A DNA stretch of 64,000 bases from Lysinibacillus composti (GTDB lineage: Bacteria; Bacillota; Bacilli; Bacillales_A; Planococcaceae). Positions within the stretch are counted from its first letter, which is position 1; each line of letters opens with the position of its first letter. The notes under the pieces were generated by a model that saw only the letters and a list, made by a program, of their open reading frames with translations, was not told where the DNA came from and ran no database searches. The DNA is taken from NCBI RefSeq assembly GCF_016908465.1, contig NZ_JAFBDY010000001.1:248001-312000 (forward strand), read 5' to 3'. Positions 34,441-45,290 of the stretch are shown in pieces. The translations under genes and the position numbers were made by a program.

Positions 34441-36267
34441 ATGAACCGAGAAGATAGACTAAAGCGACAACAGAATATACGAAACTTTTCTATTATTGCG
34501 CACATTGACCATGGAAAATCAACATTAGCTGACCGCATATTAGAAAAAACAAAAGCGTTAACTTCACGAGAAATGAAAGCTCAGCTATTAGATTCGATGG
34601 ATTTAGAACGTGAACGTGGAATTACAATAAAACTGAATGCTGTACAATTAAAATATAACGCTAAAGATGGAGAGGTTTATACTTTCCACTTAATCGATAC
34701 ACCAGGACATGTCGATTTTACGTATGAGGTGTCAAGAAGTTTAGCAGCTTGTGAGGGTGCAATTTTAGTTGTCGATGCGGCTCAAGGAATTGAGGCTCAA
34801 ACACTTGCCAATGTTTATTTAGCTCTTGATAACGATCTTGAAATATTACCTGTTATTAATAAAATAGATTTACCCGCTGCAGACCCTGAGCGTGTACGAC
34901 AGGAAGTTGAAGATGTTATCGGGCTAGATGCTTCAGAAGCAGTTCTAGCTTCGGCAAAAGCAGGTATTGGGATTGAAGAAATCTTAGAACAAATTGTAGA
35001 AAAAGTACCTGCACCAACAGGGGATCCGGATGCTCCATTACAAGCATTAATTTTTGACTCTGTTTATGACGCATATAAGGGTGTTATTATATCAATCCGT
35101 ATCGTAAATGGAACAGTAAAAGCTGGCGATAAAATTCGAATGATGGCAACAGGAGCCGAATTCGAAGTTATTGAAGTGGGGGTTCATACTCCAAAATCAG
35201 TTCCCCAAAGTGAGCTGACTGTCGGTGATGTAGGTTATTTAACCGCTTCAATTAAAAATGTTGCAGATACTCGAGTGGGGGATACAGTTACATTTGCAAA
35301 CCGTCCTGCTGAGACACCACTTGAAGGATATCGGAAATTAAACCCGATGGTATATTGCGGTCTTTATCCAATTGATACGGCGAAATATAACGATTTACGG
35401 GAAGCATTAGAAAAATTAGAGTTAAATGATTCTGCTCTTCAATTTGAGCCAGAGACTTCACAAGCTCTTGGTTTTGGTTTCCGTTGTGGATTCTTAGGAT
35501 TACTTCATATGGAAATTATCCAAGAACGAATTGAACGTGAATTTAATATCGACTTAATAACAACTGCACCATCTGTAATTTATGATGTTCATTTAACAAA
35601 TGGTGAAATTTTAAAAGTTGATAATCCTTCTATGATGCCGGATCCACAAAAAATCGATCGTATTGAAGAACCGTATGTAAAAGCAACGATTATGGTGCCA
35701 AACGATTATGTAGGCGCAGTAATGGAGCTTTGCCAGATGAAACGTGGCAACTTTATGACGATGGATTACATAGATTCAAGTCGTGTAAGTATTATTTATG
35801 AAATGCCATTATCTGAAATTGTCTATGATTTCTTTGATTTCTTAAAATCAAATACAAAAGGGTATGCATCATTTGATTATGAGTTAATTGGTTATAAACC
35901 ATCTAAACTTGTGAAGATGGATATCTTATTAAATGGTGAGACAGTCGATGCATTAAGCTTTATTGTTCACCGTGATTTTGCTTATGAGCGTGGAAAAGTG
36001 ATTGTTGAGAAGTTAAAAGAATTAATACCGCGTCAACAATTTGAAGTTCCAGTTCAAGCTGCAATTGGTCAAAAAATTATTGCACGCTCCACAATTAAAT
36101 CGATGGGTAAAAACGTTCTTGCTAAATGTTACGGTGGAGATATTTCACGTAAACGTAAACTTCTTGAAAAACAAAAAGAAGGTAAAAAACGTATGAAGCA
36201 AGTGGGATCTGTTGAAGTACCACAAGAAGCTTTCATGGCAGTCTTAAAAATGGAAGATAAAAAATAA
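34441..36267 (+). CDS. lepA: Elongation factor 4 (LepA)
   Basis: 608-aa ribosome-dependent GTPase linked to translation quality control and 30S biogenesis. G1 [13 protein letters not shown] (about residues 17-29), G2 [12 protein letters not shown]3 DTPGHVDF, G4 NKIDLP, then EF-G-like domains and the LepA-specific C-terminal domain ending [24 protein letters not shown] at 34429 is in frame, but TAGGAGTGG at 34424-34432 serves the ATG at 34441, giving [20 protein letters not shown] terminator follows. Confidence 0.98.
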   Translation: MNREDRLKRQQNIRNFSIIAHIDHGKSTLADRILEKTKALTSREMKAQLLDSMDLERERGITIKLNAVQLKYNAKDGEVYTFHLIDTPGHVDFTYEVSRSLAACEGAILVVDAAQGIEAQTLANVYLALDNDLEILPVINKIDLPAADPERVRQEVEDVIGLDASEAVLASAKAGIGIEEILEQIVEKVPAPTGDPDAPLQALIFDSVYDAYKGVIISIRIVNGTVKAGDKIRMMATGAEFEVIEVGVHTPKSVPQSELTVGDVGYLTASIKNVADTRVGDTVTFANRPAETPLEGYRKLNPMVYCGLYPIDTAKYNDLREALEKLELNDSALQFEPETSQALGFGFRCGFLGLLHMEIIQERIEREFNIDLITTAPSVIYDVHLTNGEILKVDNPSMMPDPQKIDRIEEPYVKATIMVPNDYVGAVMELCQMKRGNFMTMDYIDSSRVSIIYEMPLSEIVYDFFDFLKSNTKGYASFDYELIGYKPSKLVKMDILLNGETVDALSFIVHRDFAYERGKVIVEKLKELIPRQQFEVPVQAAIGQKIIARSTIKSMGKNVLAKCYGGDISRKRKLLEKQKEGKKRMKQVGSVEVPQEAFMAVLKMEDKK

Positions 36268-36314
36268 ATTAGGTCATTGATTGAGTATTGTAATATTTTT
36301 GGATGATCAATCAT

Positions 36315-36360
36315 AATTAAAAAGTGGGAATCCTTTACAGGGGTACCCACTTTTTGTTAT
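36315..36360 (+). terminator. Terminator of lepA
   Basis: AAAAAGTGGG (36319-36328) with CCCACTTTTT (36346-36355), continuing into T residues. Confidence 0.85.
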
Positions 36361-36530
36361 TTCATGTATAAAATACATCTAAAATGTGTATTTTCTTTGT
36401 CTGACTTTTATATTACAATAGCACTAATCCTAGTAAAAAAGTAAGGATTGTAAATAATATACATATTCATCAGTATGTAATTTTCACTATTGTAAACTTA
36501 TTTTAAAAATATATCGAAGGGGTTGTACAA

Positions 36531-36854
36531 ATGAATAAAAATATTGAGGGAAATAGTTCATACTTCTTAGAGCTAGATAATTTAAAGCTGATTCGCACTA
36601 TCGTTTTAGAAGAGACTGGAAATCTTGGCATTTTATTAGCGGAAGAAGAATTGGAATTAGTACCTTCTTGTTCAGTAATCCGTGTATATTTAATCAATTT
36701 AGACGGTGGACAATATGAAATTGTGAAAGAGCTTAATGCTTATTATTTCAAATCGGGTGCTGAGGCACTTGAATTTACTACTAGATTTGAAAAATTTTCT
36801 GCAATCGATATGATATTATTTTTAAATAATGAAAAAACATTAGTTACATATTAA
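36531..36854 (+). CDS. Hypothetical protein, 107 aa
   Basis: Soluble 107-aa protein with no family I recognise. It begins MNKNIEGNSSYFLELDNLKL and is rich in alternating hydrophobic residues, suggesting an alpha/beta fold (LIRTIVLEETGNLGILLAEE, SVIRVYLINLDGGQYEIV, then a helical C-terminus ALEFTTRFEKFSAIDMILFL). No membrane segment or signal peptide. The ATG at 36531 follows GAAGGGGTTGTACAA, and the gene has its own terminator, so it looks like a real single-gene unit inserted between lepA and hemW, which are adjacent in B. subtilis. Confidence 0.7.
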   Translation: MNKNIEGNSSYFLELDNLKLIRTIVLEETGNLGILLAEEELELVPSCSVIRVYLINLDGGQYEIVKELNAYYFKSGAEALEFTTRFEKFSAIDMILFLNNEKTLVTY

Positions 36855-36855
36855 T

Positions 36856-36905
36856 TTAAGCGTACTTATTGTGTAGAAAACGGTAAGTACGCTTTTTATT
36901 TTTAG
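36856..36905 (+). terminator. Terminator of the 107-aa gene
   Basis: AAGCGTACTTATT (36858-36870) with GGTAAGTACGCTTTTT, followed by T residues to 36903. Confidence 0.85.
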
Positions 36906-37002
36906 GAGAAATCGAAGTATGAATGTGCGGTAAAATTGAATTTTTATATTGAAACTGTAAAATATAGTGAAGTACTAACTTACAAGGAAAGTAGTTGATT
37001 AT

Positions 37003-38148
37003 TTGGCTAGAGGCGTTTACATACATATCCCATTTTGTCATCAAATCTGTAATTACTGTGATTTTAATAAAGTATTTTTTAAAAATCAGCCTGTAGATGA
37101 ATATATTGAAGCAGTTGGTAAAGAAATAGAGATAGTAGTAAAAGAAATGCCGGAACAATTTCAAAAAATTGAAACTGTTTTTTTAGGAGGGGGAACACCA
37201 ACTGCCCTTTCTGCAACACAACTTGAAAGGCTTCTACAATTGATTCAAGAAAAATTACCAATGGAACATGTGGTTGAGTTTACTTCTGAAGCGAATCCTG
37301 ATGAGCTAACAGTGGAGAAGCTTATTGCATTAATAAATGGTGGCGTCAATCGGTTAAGTATGGGAGTTCAATCTTTTGATGAAGAATTACTGAAGAAATT
37401 GGGGCGAACACATTCGAATAATCATGTATATGAAACCATTCAAAAGGCAAAAGAAGTTGGTTTTCAAAATATTAGTATCGACTTAATGTATGGATTACCA
37501 GGTCAAACTCTAGAACAGTGGGAAGATACATTAGACAAAGCATTACAATTGAATTTACCACACTACTCTGCATACTCATTAATTGTTGAGCCGAAAACGG
37601 TATTTTATATCCAGTACTCAAAAGGAAAACTTTCTTTACCAACTGAAGATTCAGAAGCTGAAATGTATGGTCTATTAATGAACAAAATGAAGGCGAACGG
37701 ACTTAATCAGTATGAAATTAGTAATTTTGCGTCCAAAGGTTTTGAATCAATTCATAATAAAATTTATTGGGATAATGATGAGTACGCTGGTTTCGGTGCT
37801 GGGGCCCATGGTTATCTAAATGGACAACGTTATTCGAACCACGGACCAATTAAAAAATATATGGAATCAGTTGAAAGTGGAAATCGACCTACAGTAAGAG
37901 AACATGTGGTTTCTACTACTGAAAAATGTGAAGAGCATATGTTTTTAGGGTTAAGAAAAAATGAAGGAGTTACATTTAAAGAATTTGAGATGAGATTTCA
38001 GGTCTCTATGCACGAGAAATACGGCGACATTATTCGACAGTTAACTCAACAGGGATTGTTAATAGAAGATGAAATAGGCATTAGATTAAGTGAAAAAGGA
38101 CGTTATCTAGGAAACGACGTATTTCAACAATTTTTATTAGAAGATTGA
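37003..38148 (+). CDS. hemW: Radical SAM protein HemW (coproporphyrinogen oxidase-like)
   Basis: 381-aa radical SAM protein of the HemW group, now viewed as a heme chaperone rather than a coproporphyrinogen dehydrogenase. The iron-sulfur motif C-x3-C-x2-C is FCHQICNYCDF (about residues 11-21); VETVFLGGGTPTAL, EANPDELT, GVNRLSMGVQSFDEELLKKL and ISIDLMYGLPGQTLEQWE are typical. The C-terminal HemN domain is present. The TTG start at 37003 is preceded by AAGGAAAG. The hrcA promoter begins 10 nt after the stop. Confidence 0.94.
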   Translation: MARGVYIHIPFCHQICNYCDFNKVFFKNQPVDEYIEAVGKEIEIVVKEMPEQFQKIETVFLGGGTPTALSATQLERLLQLIQEKLPMEHVVEFTSEANPDELTVEKLIALINGGVNRLSMGVQSFDEELLKKLGRTHSNNHVYETIQKAKEVGFQNISIDLMYGLPGQTLEQWEDTLDKALQLNLPHYSAYSLIVEPKTVFYIQYSKGKLSLPTEDSEAEMYGLLMNKMKANGLNQYEISNFASKGFESIHNKIYWDNDEYAGFGAGAHGYLNGQRYSNHGPIKKYMESVESGNRPTVREHVVSTTEKCEEHMFLGLRKNEGVTFKEFEMRFQVSMHEKYGDIIRQLTQQGLLIEDEIGIRLSEKGRYLGNDVFQQFLLED

Positions 38149-38157
38149 GCGATTCCG

Positions 38158-38186
38158 TTGACATCATTTATGAGATTTGATAATTT
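38158..38186 (+). promoter_or_regulatory. Sigma-A promoter of the hrcA-grpE-dnaK operon
   Basis: TTGACA at 38158-38163, 17-bp spacer, TAATTT at 38181-38186, immediately upstream of the CIRCE operator. Confidence 0.8.
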
Positions 38187-38196
38187 ATTATTAGTA

Positions 38197-38223
38197 TTAG
38201 CACTCTATCTTATCGAGTGCTAA
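38197..38223 (+). promoter_or_regulatory. CIRCE operator (HrcA binding site)
   Basis: Exact consensus inverted repeat TTAGCACTC (38197-38205), 9-bp spacer, GAGTGCTAA (38215-38223). It lies between the promoter and hrcA, so HrcA should autoregulate the chaperone operon with GroEL as co-factor. It is the only CIRCE seen in the window; none precedes dnaK or dnaJ. Confidence 0.97.
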
Positions 38224-38238
38224 CAGAGGTGATAAACA

Positions 38239-39276
38239 GTGCTAACAAATCGACAATTACAAATTTTACAGGTAATCGTTGATGATTTTGTTACTTCAGC
38301 TCAGCCAGTAGGTTCCCGTCAAATATCAAAAAAGGATTGGATTACATTTAGTCCTGCAACGATACGAAATGAGATGTCCGATTTAGAGGAATTAGGCTTT
38401 ATTGAAAAGACCCATACATCATCTGGTCGTGTACCATCTGAGAAAGGGTATCGTTTTTATGTTGATCATTTATTAAAACCAAAAACTATGTCAGTCCAAG
38501 AGATTCGCTCGATTCAATCTTTATTCCAAAATCAAATTATTGAAATGGAACAAGTGATTCGCGAGTCGGCAAATATATTGTCTGAATTAACAACATATAC
38601 AACGATTTTGCTTGGGCCGAATGTTAGAAATCACCGAGTAAAAAGATTTCAAATTGTTCCATTAACTGAACAAACAGCTGTTGCAATTATTGTCACTGAC
38701 AATGGACATGTTGAAAATCAAACATTTAATCTACCTAAAGGATTTAGTCCTTCAGATATAGAGAAAATAGTAAATATTTTAAATGACCGATTAAATGGAA
38801 TCCCTTTACTTGAACTCCAGAGAAAACTTGAATTAGAAACAGTTGAAGTTCTAAGACAACATATTTCGAAGGCAGATTCTATTATTTCATCGTTAATGAA
38901 TATTACAACTTTCCAAAATGATGGTAAACTTTATTTCGGTGGAAAAACTAATATGCTGAATCAACCAGAATTTCACGACTTAAATAAAGTACGTATGCTT
39001 ATGGAATTAATGGATAAAGAAAACCAAGTTATTTCATTATTACACCCTGATGATCATCAAGGTATCCATATCCGAATTGGTTCAGAGAACAACCATTTAG
39101 CAATGGAAGACTGTAGCGTAATCACGGCTAGTTATTTAATTGGTGATGATCAACAAGGGTCAATCGCCATTATTGGGCCTACGCGAATGGATTATCAACG
39201 TGTTATTTCTTTGCTTGACATTATGAGAAGCGGATTAACACGTGCCCTTTCTAATAAGCTAAGTGATGGATTTTAA
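38239..39276 (+). CDS. hrcA: Heat-inducible transcription repressor HrcA
   Basis: 345-aa repressor of class I heat-shock genes, binding CIRCE. The N-terminal winged helix is LTNRQLQILQVIVDDFVTSA, QPVGSRQISKKDWITFSPAT and IRNEMSDLEELGFIEKTHTS with SGRVPSEKGYRFYVDHLL. The central GAF-like domain and C-terminal GPTRMDYQRVISLLDIM segment are intact. The start at 38239 is GTG, preceded by ACAGAGGTGATAAACA. grpE follows after 12 nt. Confidence 0.97.
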   Translation: MLTNRQLQILQVIVDDFVTSAQPVGSRQISKKDWITFSPATIRNEMSDLEELGFIEKTHTSSGRVPSEKGYRFYVDHLLKPKTMSVQEIRSIQSLFQNQIIEMEQVIRESANILSELTTYTTILLGPNVRNHRVKRFQIVPLTEQTAVAIIVTDNGHVENQTFNLPKGFSPSDIEKIVNILNDRLNGIPLLELQRKLELETVEVLRQHISKADSIISSLMNITTFQNDGKLYFGGKTNMLNQPEFHDLNKVRMLMELMDKENQVISLLHPDDHQGIHIRIGSENNHLAMEDCSVITASYLIGDDQQGSIAIIGPTRMDYQRVISLLDIMRSGLTRALSNKLSDGF

Positions 39277-39288
39277 GGAGGATTAGAC

Positions 39289-39897
39289 GTGTCTGAGACG
39301 ACAGAAAAAAAAGAGCAAAACTTTGAAGAAGTAACAGAGCAAAATGTGGAAGTAAATGACTCGGTTGAAACTATTAATGAAGCTTCAACTGCCAACGAAA
39401 GTTTAGATACTGAGTTAAAAGAAGAGACTTTACTTGAAAATGAATACCAGTCTAAGATTGCAGAACTTGAAACTAAACTAGCCGAAGAAGAAAATCGCTT
39501 CTTACGTTTGAGAGCTGATTTTGATAACCTACGCCGTCGTACACAACTTGATCGTGAAGCGGCGGAAAAATATCGTGCACAATCTTTATTATCTGATTTA
39601 CTGCCTGTTATCGATAATTTTGAGCGTGCATTACAAGTTGAGGTAACTTCAGAGGATGCCACTTCACTTTATAAAGGAATTGAAATGGTATACAAATCAC
39701 TTATTGAAGCTACTAAAAAAGAGGGACTTGAATTAATTCCAGCAGAAGGTGAAGTTTTTGACCCTACTATTCATCAAGCTGTTATGCAAGAAAAAGATGA
39801 TAGTAAAGACTCTGGAATCATTTTAAGAGAACTTCAAAAAGGTTATAAATTAAAAGATCGTGTAATACGACCTTCAATGGTTTCAGTAAATGAATAA
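39289..39897 (+). CDS. grpE: Nucleotide exchange factor GrpE
   Basis: 202-aa DnaK co-chaperone that releases ADP. The N-terminal acidic low-complexity region and long coiled coil (about residues 50-100, ending [20 protein letters not shown]) precede the beta-wing domain with [20 protein letters not shown] and [20 protein letters not shown]. The GTG start at 39289 follows TAAGGAGGATTAGAC. dnaK follows after 63 nt. Confidence 0.96.
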   Translation: MSETTEKKEQNFEEVTEQNVEVNDSVETINEASTANESLDTELKEETLLENEYQSKIAELETKLAEEENRFLRLRADFDNLRRRTQLDREAAEKYRAQSLLSDLLPVIDNFERALQVEVTSEDATSLYKGIEMVYKSLIEATKKEGLELIPAEGEVFDPTIHQAVMQEKDDSKDSGIILRELQKGYKLKDRVIRPSMVSVNE

Positions 39898-41799
<1,902 letters not shown>

Positions 41800-41802
41800 T
41801 TA

Positions 41803-41935
41803 GAAAAGCGGAGAACGCCCGTTAGCTCCGACAACAACTGGAGGAACCGACAAAAGGACGCTTTTTGTCCTTGAAGGCAGTTCTGAAGTTGTAGAGGAGC
41901 TGGCGTTCGGAGCTTAGACACCAAGGGAAGTCAGC
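41803..41935. repeat. Long palindromic repeat element C after dnaK
   Basis: An extended imperfect inverted repeat. AGCTCCGA (about 41824) pairs with TCGGAGCT (about 41907), ACAAC(AACTGGAGGAAC) with GTTCTGAAGTTGT, and the centre is the hairpin GACAAAAGG ... CTTTTTGTC. The sequence is more G+C-rich than its surroundings and non-coding. The style (AAAAGCGGAGAACGCCCG head, inverted tail) resembles interspersed palindromic repeats found in many copies in related Bacillales; that resemblance is from memory. Confidence 0.65.
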
Positions 41936-42069
41936 CTAAGAACATCACATGCAAGCAACGGCTGACTGACCGATATCGAGTCGTTCTAAACGCTTTTTCA
42001 GGCTATATAACATCTGAAAATCGTAATCCAATCTAAAAAATGTGTAGATTACAGTAATTGTTCTACAAG

Positions 42070-42112
42070 TTTGAAAAGTCAAAGACTGTTTCTCGTCTTT
42101 GACTTTTTCAAT
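42070..42112 (+). terminator. Terminator between dnaK and dnaJ
   Basis: AAAAGTCAAAGAC (42074-42086) with GTCTTTGACTTTTT (42095-42108). This strong hairpin, beyond the palindromic repeat, implies dnaJ is expressed largely from its own promoter. The rest of the spacer (to 42244) shows no promoter with both boxes that I would call. Confidence 0.85.
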
Positions 42113-42244
42113 GTAAAATAAAACACATAAGCAATTAAACAAATGTCTGACACAACTTATCCAAATTAAGCATTATCTTTTGTAGTGCAAACCTTATATA
42201 AAATGATACAATAAACGTTATGTAAACAGAGCGGAGTGTGAGCA

Positions 42245-43360
42245 ATGAGTAAACGCGATTATTATGAAGTGCTTGGCGTTAGTAAAACCGCAAGCCAAGA
42301 TGAAATTAAAAAAGCATATCGCAAACTATCTAAACAATATCACCCAGATATTAATAAGGAACCGGGTGCAGATGAGAAATTTAAAGAAATCGCTGAAGCA
42401 TATGAAGTGTTAAGTGATGATACAAAACGTTCGCAATATGATCAATTCGGCCATGAAGGTCCCAACCAAGGATTTGGAGGCGGCTTTGGTGGTGGTTTTG
42501 GTGGTTTTGAAGATATATTTAGTTCTTTCTTTGGAGGAGGAGCGCGTCGCTCAGATCCTAACGCGCCACGAAAAGGCGATGATTTACAATACCGCATGAA
42601 TATTTCATTTGAAGATGCCGTATTTGGAAAACAAACTGAAATAGAAATTCCTTCTGAAGAATCTTGTGAGACATGTAATGGTTCTGGGGCAAAACCAGGT
42701 ACAAATCCAAAAACTTGTGAGACATGTAAAGGGTCGGGACAAATTAATCAAACAGTTGATACGCCATTTGGCCGTATGGTAAACCGTCGTGCATGTAGTA
42801 CTTGCCAAGGAACAGGGAAAATTATCATTGAAAAATGTACTACTTGCCATGGTTCAGGTACTGTTCAAAAACGTAAGAAAATTAAAGTTACTATTCCTGC
42901 TGGTGTTGACGATGGTCAACAACTTCGTGTTTCTGGCCAAGGTGAAGCCGGTATTAATGGTGGACCTCCTGGTGATTTATATATTGTCTTCAACGTACGT
43001 GCACATAAAGAATTTGAGCGTGACGGAGATGACATTTACTATGAATTGAAATTAACATTCCCACAAGCAGCGTTAGGTGATGAAATTGAGGTACCTACCA
43101 TCCATGGTAAAGTGAAATTGAAAATTCCAGCGGGAACACAATCAGGAGCTCAGTTCCGTTTAAAAGACAAAGGTGTTAAAAATGTTCATGGCTATGGTCA
43201 AGGCCATCAATATGTGATTGTGAGAGTTGTTACACCAACAAAGCTAACAGAAAAACAAAAACAATTATTACGTGATTTCGCTGAAATAAGTGGCGATATT
43301 CCAGAAGAACAAGGAAGTTCATTATTTGATAAAATTAAAAAAACTTTTAAAGGAGAATAA
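42245..43360 (+). CDS. dnaJ: Chaperone protein DnaJ
   Basis: 371-aa Hsp40 co-chaperone. J domain at residues 1-70 with the HPDIN motif, a Gly/Phe-rich region ([20 protein letters not shown], about 76-95), four zinc-binding repeats [27 protein letters not shown] and CTTCHGSGT (about 138-210), and the C-terminal substrate domain. The ATG at 42245 follows AGCGGAGTGTGAGCA. prmA follows 92 nt downstream. Confidence 0.98.
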   Translation: MSKRDYYEVLGVSKTASQDEIKKAYRKLSKQYHPDINKEPGADEKFKEIAEAYEVLSDDTKRSQYDQFGHEGPNQGFGGGFGGGFGGFEDIFSSFFGGGARRSDPNAPRKGDDLQYRMNISFEDAVFGKQTEIEIPSEESCETCNGSGAKPGTNPKTCETCKGSGQINQTVDTPFGRMVNRRACSTCQGTGKIIIEKCTTCHGSGTVQKRKKIKVTIPAGVDDGQQLRVSGQGEAGINGGPPGDLYIVFNVRAHKEFERDGDDIYYELKLTFPQAALGDEIEVPTIHGKVKLKIPAGTQSGAQFRLKDKGVKNVHGYGQGHQYVIVRVVTPTKLTEKQKQLLRDFAEISGDIPEEQGSSLFDKIKKTFKGE

Positions 43361-43452
43361 CGGAGGACAAAAGGAGTTTTCAAGCCCCGTTGGTAACTTT
43401 AGCAGTTAATTATTAGCATTTTTGCTTAGAACAAAAGAGGAGCTGATTGCAA

Positions 43453-44397
43453 GTGAAATGGACGGAAATTTCAATATTAACAACAAACGAAGCGGTCGAA
43501 GCTGTATCTAATATCTTACATGATGCAGGTGCAAGTGGTGTTGTAATTGAAGACTCAACAGAAATTAATAAAGAACGTGTTAATCAATTTGGTGAAATTT
43601 ATAGCTTAGATCCACATGATTATCCCAATACTGGAGTTGTGGTGAAAGCATATTTACCTGCATCAAGTTTTTTAGCTGAAACTGTTGAAGAAATTAATCT
43701 TGCAATCACAAATCTTGTGAACTTTGATATTAACATTGGAGAAAATAGTCTTACAACTACTGAAGTGAACGAAGAAGACTGGGCGACGGCATGGAAAAAA
43801 TATTACCACCCTGTGAAAATATCTGAGCGCTTTACAATTGTACCAACATGGGAGAATTATACCCCTGTTAGTACAGATGAATTAATCATTGAACTAGATC
43901 CTGGAATGGCATTTGGAACTGGAACACATCCAACAACAGTTATGTGTTTGCAAGCCCTTGAAAAAGTAATCCAGCAAGGTGATACAGTAATTGATGTTGG
44001 AACTGGTTCAGGTGTACTTTCTATCGGAGCAGCAATGCTTGGTGCAGGTAAAGTACATGCGTTAGATTTAGATGAAGTAGCGGTTAAGTCTGCCCGTGAA
44101 AATATTGAACTTAACAAAGTTGACGAGCAAGTTGAAGTATTTCATGGGAATTTATTAGATACAGTTAAAGAAGAAGCTGATGTCGTTGTTGCTAACCTTT
44201 TAGCTGAAATTATTTTAAGCTTCACAGATGATGCTTATTCAATTGTAAAACCTGGTGGATTGTATGTTACTTCAGGTATTATTGCATTGAAAAAAGAAGA
44301 TGTTAAAACAGCGCTCGAAAAATCAGGATTTATCATTGAAGAAGTATTGTTAATGGAAGATTGGGTAGCGATTATTGCTCGTAAGCCGCAAAATTAA
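43453..44397 (+). CDS. prmA: Ribosomal protein L11 methyltransferase
   Basis: 314-aa SAM-dependent enzyme trimethylating L11. N-terminal substrate-recognition domain ([20 protein letters not shown]), then [20 protein letters not shown], motif [21 protein letters not shown] and the catalytic-loop [13 protein letters not shown]. The frame is open from a TTG at 43447, but AGAGGAGC at 43435-43442 is better spaced for the GTG at 43453, and the product then begins MKW like its homologues. Precedes rsmE and mtaB as in B. subtilis. Confidence 0.95.
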   Translation: MKWTEISILTTNEAVEAVSNILHDAGASGVVIEDSTEINKERVNQFGEIYSLDPHDYPNTGVVVKAYLPASSFLAETVEEINLAITNLVNFDINIGENSLTTTEVNEEDWATAWKKYYHPVKISERFTIVPTWENYTPVSTDELIIELDPGMAFGTGTHPTTVMCLQALEKVIQQGDTVIDVGTGSGVLSIGAAMLGAGKVHALDLDEVAVKSARENIELNKVDEQVEVFHGNLLDTVKEEADVVVANLLAEIILSFTDDAYSIVKPGGLYVTSGIIALKKEDVKTALEKSGFIIEEVLLMEDWVAIIARKPQN

Positions 44398-44411
44398 GAA
44401 GGTATTTCATA

Positions 44412-44462
44412 TATTCGAGGAGTTGTCCCTTTGTATAATACAGGGTCAACTCCTTCGTATAT
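44412..44462. other. Long hairpin between prmA and rsmE
   Basis: AGGAGTTGTCCCT (44418-44430) pairs with AGGGTCAACTCCT (44442-44454) with one mismatch, extended outward by ATATATTCG / CGTATATAT. It lacks a T run, so it is not a standard terminator. Confidence 0.55.
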
Positions 44463-44530
44463 ATATCTTCATTCAGTAAAAGAACCTATACTTTAATCTT
44501 CACTAATAATTAATGATCTGGAGGTGTGCC

Positions 44531-45274
44531 ATGCAACGCTACTTTGTTCGTGAGCCATTTAATGAAAATAAAGAAGTAATGATTACTGGTGAAAATGCCC
44601 GTCATATTTCAAAGGTAATGCGCATGGAAGAAGGAGAAAATATTGTTGCTGTTCACAATGGAATTGCATTCAAATGCAAAATAATTTCAGTAGGTCAAGA
44701 AGTATATGTAAAACAGACTGGCGATATAATACCATCTCCTGAAATGCCAATCAAAGTAGATGTTGCTTGTGGCCTTCCAAAAGGTGATAAGTTGGAATTA
44801 ATTAGCCAAAAAGGAACAGAACTTGGGATGCATGCACTAATTCCATTTTCCGCAGAACGTTCTATTGTGAAATGGGATGAAAAAAAGGGAGAAAAGAAGA
44901 CGGAAAGACTCCAAAAAATTGCTCAAGAAGCAGCAGAACAATCCCATCGTACACATATTCCTGCCATTCATACACCAATTTCCTTCCAAGAAATACTGTC
45001 AATTATCCCCAAATATGATGCGGTATTTCTTGCAGATGAAGAAGATGCCAAGCAGGAAATTCGCACAAGGTTTGCGGATAAACTAAAAAAAGTGTATGAT
45101 AATGAATCGAAGTCTATTTTATTAATATTTGGTCCTGAAGGTGGCATTTCACGTAAAGAAGCCGATCGCTTACTTGAAGCTGGGGCGGAGACGATGTCAC
45201 TTGGTCCTCGTATATTACGTGCAGAAACAGCGCCATTATATGCGCTTTCTGCCATTTCATATGAATTTGAATGA
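44531..45274 (+). CDS. rsmE: 16S rRNA m3U1498 methyltransferase RsmE
   Basis: 247-aa SPOUT-class methyltransferase modifying U1498 of 16S rRNA. N-terminal PUA-like domain (MQRYFVREPFNENKEVMITG, HISKVMRMEEGENI); the knot region includes ACGLPKGDKLELISQKGTEL, IPFSAERSIVKW, AAEQSHRTHIP, LLIFGPEGGISRKEADRL and LGPRILRAETAPLYAL. The frame extends upstream to 44513, but CTGGAGGTGTGCC serves the ATG at 44531. mtaB begins 16 nt after the stop. Confidence 0.96.
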   Translation: MQRYFVREPFNENKEVMITGENARHISKVMRMEEGENIVAVHNGIAFKCKIISVGQEVYVKQTGDIIPSPEMPIKVDVACGLPKGDKLELISQKGTELGMHALIPFSAERSIVKWDEKKGEKKTERLQKIAQEAAEQSHRTHIPAIHTPISFQEILSIIPKYDAVFLADEEDAKQEIRTRFADKLKKVYDNESKSILLIFGPEGGISRKEADRLLEAGAETMSLGPRILRAETAPLYALSAISYEFE

Positions 45275-45290
45275 AAGAGGTGTACTAGCC

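Noticed and set aside
36856-37164. 102-aa minus-strand ORF overlapping the start of hemW
   Set aside because: AT-rich frame with Tyr/Phe/Ile bias overlapping a terminator and the hemW iron-sulfur motif region; no ribosome-binding site.
39273-39662. 129-aa minus-strand ORF opposite grpE
   Set aside because: Serine-rich antisense reading of an acidic coiled-coil gene, with no ribosome-binding site; a shadow frame.
41945-42142. 65-aa minus-strand ORF in the dnaK-dnaJ spacer
   Set aside because: It spans the terminator hairpin and palindromic repeat and has no start signal or recognisable protein features.
45129-45290. 54-codon N-terminal extension of the mtaB frame inside rsmE
   Set aside because: It is the other-frame reading of the conserved 3' end of rsmE; the TTG at 45291 has its own ribosome-binding site.
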